From an uncultured Dehalococcoidia bacterium (GTDB lineage: Bacteria; Chloroflexota; Dehalococcoidia; Lucifugimonadales; UBA1123): a stretch of DNA of 64,000 nt. The stretch lies in contig OY282441.1 in assembly GCA_958296105.1 (NCBI GenBank), positions 248,001 through 312,000 of the forward strand, in the 5' to 3' direction. A program made the position numbers and the translations under genes. The stretch's first letter is position 1. The number at the start of each line of letters is the position of its first letter. The notes below the pieces were generated by a model that made no database searches, was not told where the DNA came from, and was given only the letters and a program-made list of their open reading frames with translations. Shown here in pieces: positions 63,377 through 64,000 of this stretch.

Positions 63377-64000
63377 CTGACCATCCTCCGATCAGTCATC
63401 CCATCAGTAGACCGAGACGGGCGCATCGTCATTGCCGCCGCCGCCGTCCGCTCCTTGGACTACGGATTCCTCAGCGTCTTTCTCGGCGTCTACCTCGACC
63501 TGCTGGAGTTCACCGCGTTTCAGGCAGGCCTCGTGTTCAGCGCGATCATGGCAGGCGGCGCACTCTCCAACGTCATCGCAAGCTGGCGCGGAGACTACAT
63601 AGGCCGCAGGCGGATGCTCGTAGCCATGGCCGCGCTCATGGGAATCGGCGGCATCCTCTTTCCGCTCACCGAGCAGACGGCCATGCTGATCGCCATATCC
63701 CTGATCGCCATGACCACCTCCACAGGCGGAGACCGAACCGCCTTCCTGTCGCTCGACATGGCAATCCTAGCCCAGTCCGGCCGCGCGAATCAGAGCACCC
63801 TAGTATTCAGCTGGTACAACCTCGCCGGCCGCCTCACCAAGGCCGCCGGATCTCTGCTGATAGTCATTCCCGCCGCGCTCCAGCTGCTGCTCGGCATGGA
63901 TGCGGTCGCCTCGTTCAAGGTCATGTTCTTCGGATACGCGCTCGTCGCCTTCGCAGGGTGCGCCATCTACTGGAAGCTCAGCCCACAGATCGAGACGGCG
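63377..64000 (+). CDS. MFS transporter, N-terminal part (runs off the window)
   Basis: An open frame to the window end encodes LTILRSVIPSVDRDGRIVIA, VRSLDYGFLSVFLGVYLDLL, SWRGDYIGRRRMLVAMAALM (motif A) and five or six hydrophobic helices. No ATG, GTG or TTG lies near the N-terminus. A CTG at 63377 has GGGAGG exactly five bases before it, so it is the probable start. The family assignment is MFS by motif A and helix pattern; the substrate is unknown. Confidence 0.75.
   Translation, partial: MTILRSVIPSVDRDGRIVIAAAAVRSLDYGFLSVFLGVYLDLLEFTAFQAGLVFSAIMAGGALSNVIASWRGDYIGRRRMLVAMAALMGIGGILFPLTEQTAMLIAISLIAMTTSTGGDRTAFLSLDMAILAQSGRANQSTLVFSWYNLAGRLTKAAGSLLIVIPAALQLLLGMDAVASFKVMFFGYALVAFAGCAIYWKLSPQIETA

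Overview
The window is GC-rich, densely coded bacterial chromosome. The mix of genes points to a Chloroflexota (SAR202/Dehalococcoidia-like) bacterium: two luciferase-like flavin/F420 oxidoreductases, class III CoA-transferases, a UGSC-type selenoprotein, a translin-family protein, a leuS T-box, a replication-relaxation relic, Uma2 and coiled-coil nuclease-like paralogues, and GTG/TTG/CTG starts. This assignment rests on gene content only; there is no rRNA gene to anchor it.

Layout. 1-12.8 kb is a decayed accessory region. After a truncated DUF1800 start and an intact secreted S1C protease come fragments of a phage or phage-plasmid replication/recombination set on the minus strand: a PD-(D/E)XK exonuclease with an in-frame TGA, a Rad52-like annealing protein, SSB, a replication-relaxation protein and ParA. 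Three homologous coiled-coil genes, each with its own upstream palindrome and downstream terminator, sit between these relics like phage 'morons'. IS5-like and IS4-superfamily transposase debris and a frameshifted fibronectin-III surface protein follow. 12.8-21.1 kb is ordinary chromosome: dgkA, a DUF1801 gene, five minus-strand tRNAs (Val, Arg, Leu, Val, Met), an MBL hydrolase, two luciferase-like oxidoreductases and two tandem class III aminotransferases.

21.1-27.0 kb is a five-gene defence-like island (GHKL ATPase, two proteins of unknown role, Vsr, C5-cytosine methyltransferase). It is bracketed by a perfect 105-bp direct repeat of the 3' end of the neighbouring aminotransferase gene. 27-44 kb is mostly housekeeping and catabolism (purA, MoxR ATPase, glpK, tenA, two MFS-type or CoA-transferase units, pncB). 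It also holds a single-polypeptide DNA methyltransferase-HNH fusion and a beta-lactamase-fold hydrolase. 44.1-45.7 kb is a two-gene operon whose second gene is a UGSC selenoprotein, with an in-frame UGA followed by a SECIS-like hairpin.

46.2-49.4 kb is a very repetitive lipoprotein gene. It encodes three blocks of six TolB-type propeller repeats, carries a 17-base homopolymer just after the signal peptide, and is flanked by two internally deleted copies of the same IS. 49.6-64 kb returns to core genes: translin, thiE, an isocitrate/isopropylmalate dehydrogenase-like enzyme, dihydropyrimidinase, T-box-leuS, Uma2, an FAD oxidoreductase, leuB, valS and a truncated MFS gene at the window end.

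The best candidates for a new or under-described system are the GHKL/Vsr/Dcm island, the moron-like coiled-coil cassettes, the UGSC selenoprotein operon and the phase-variable-looking propeller lipoprotein.
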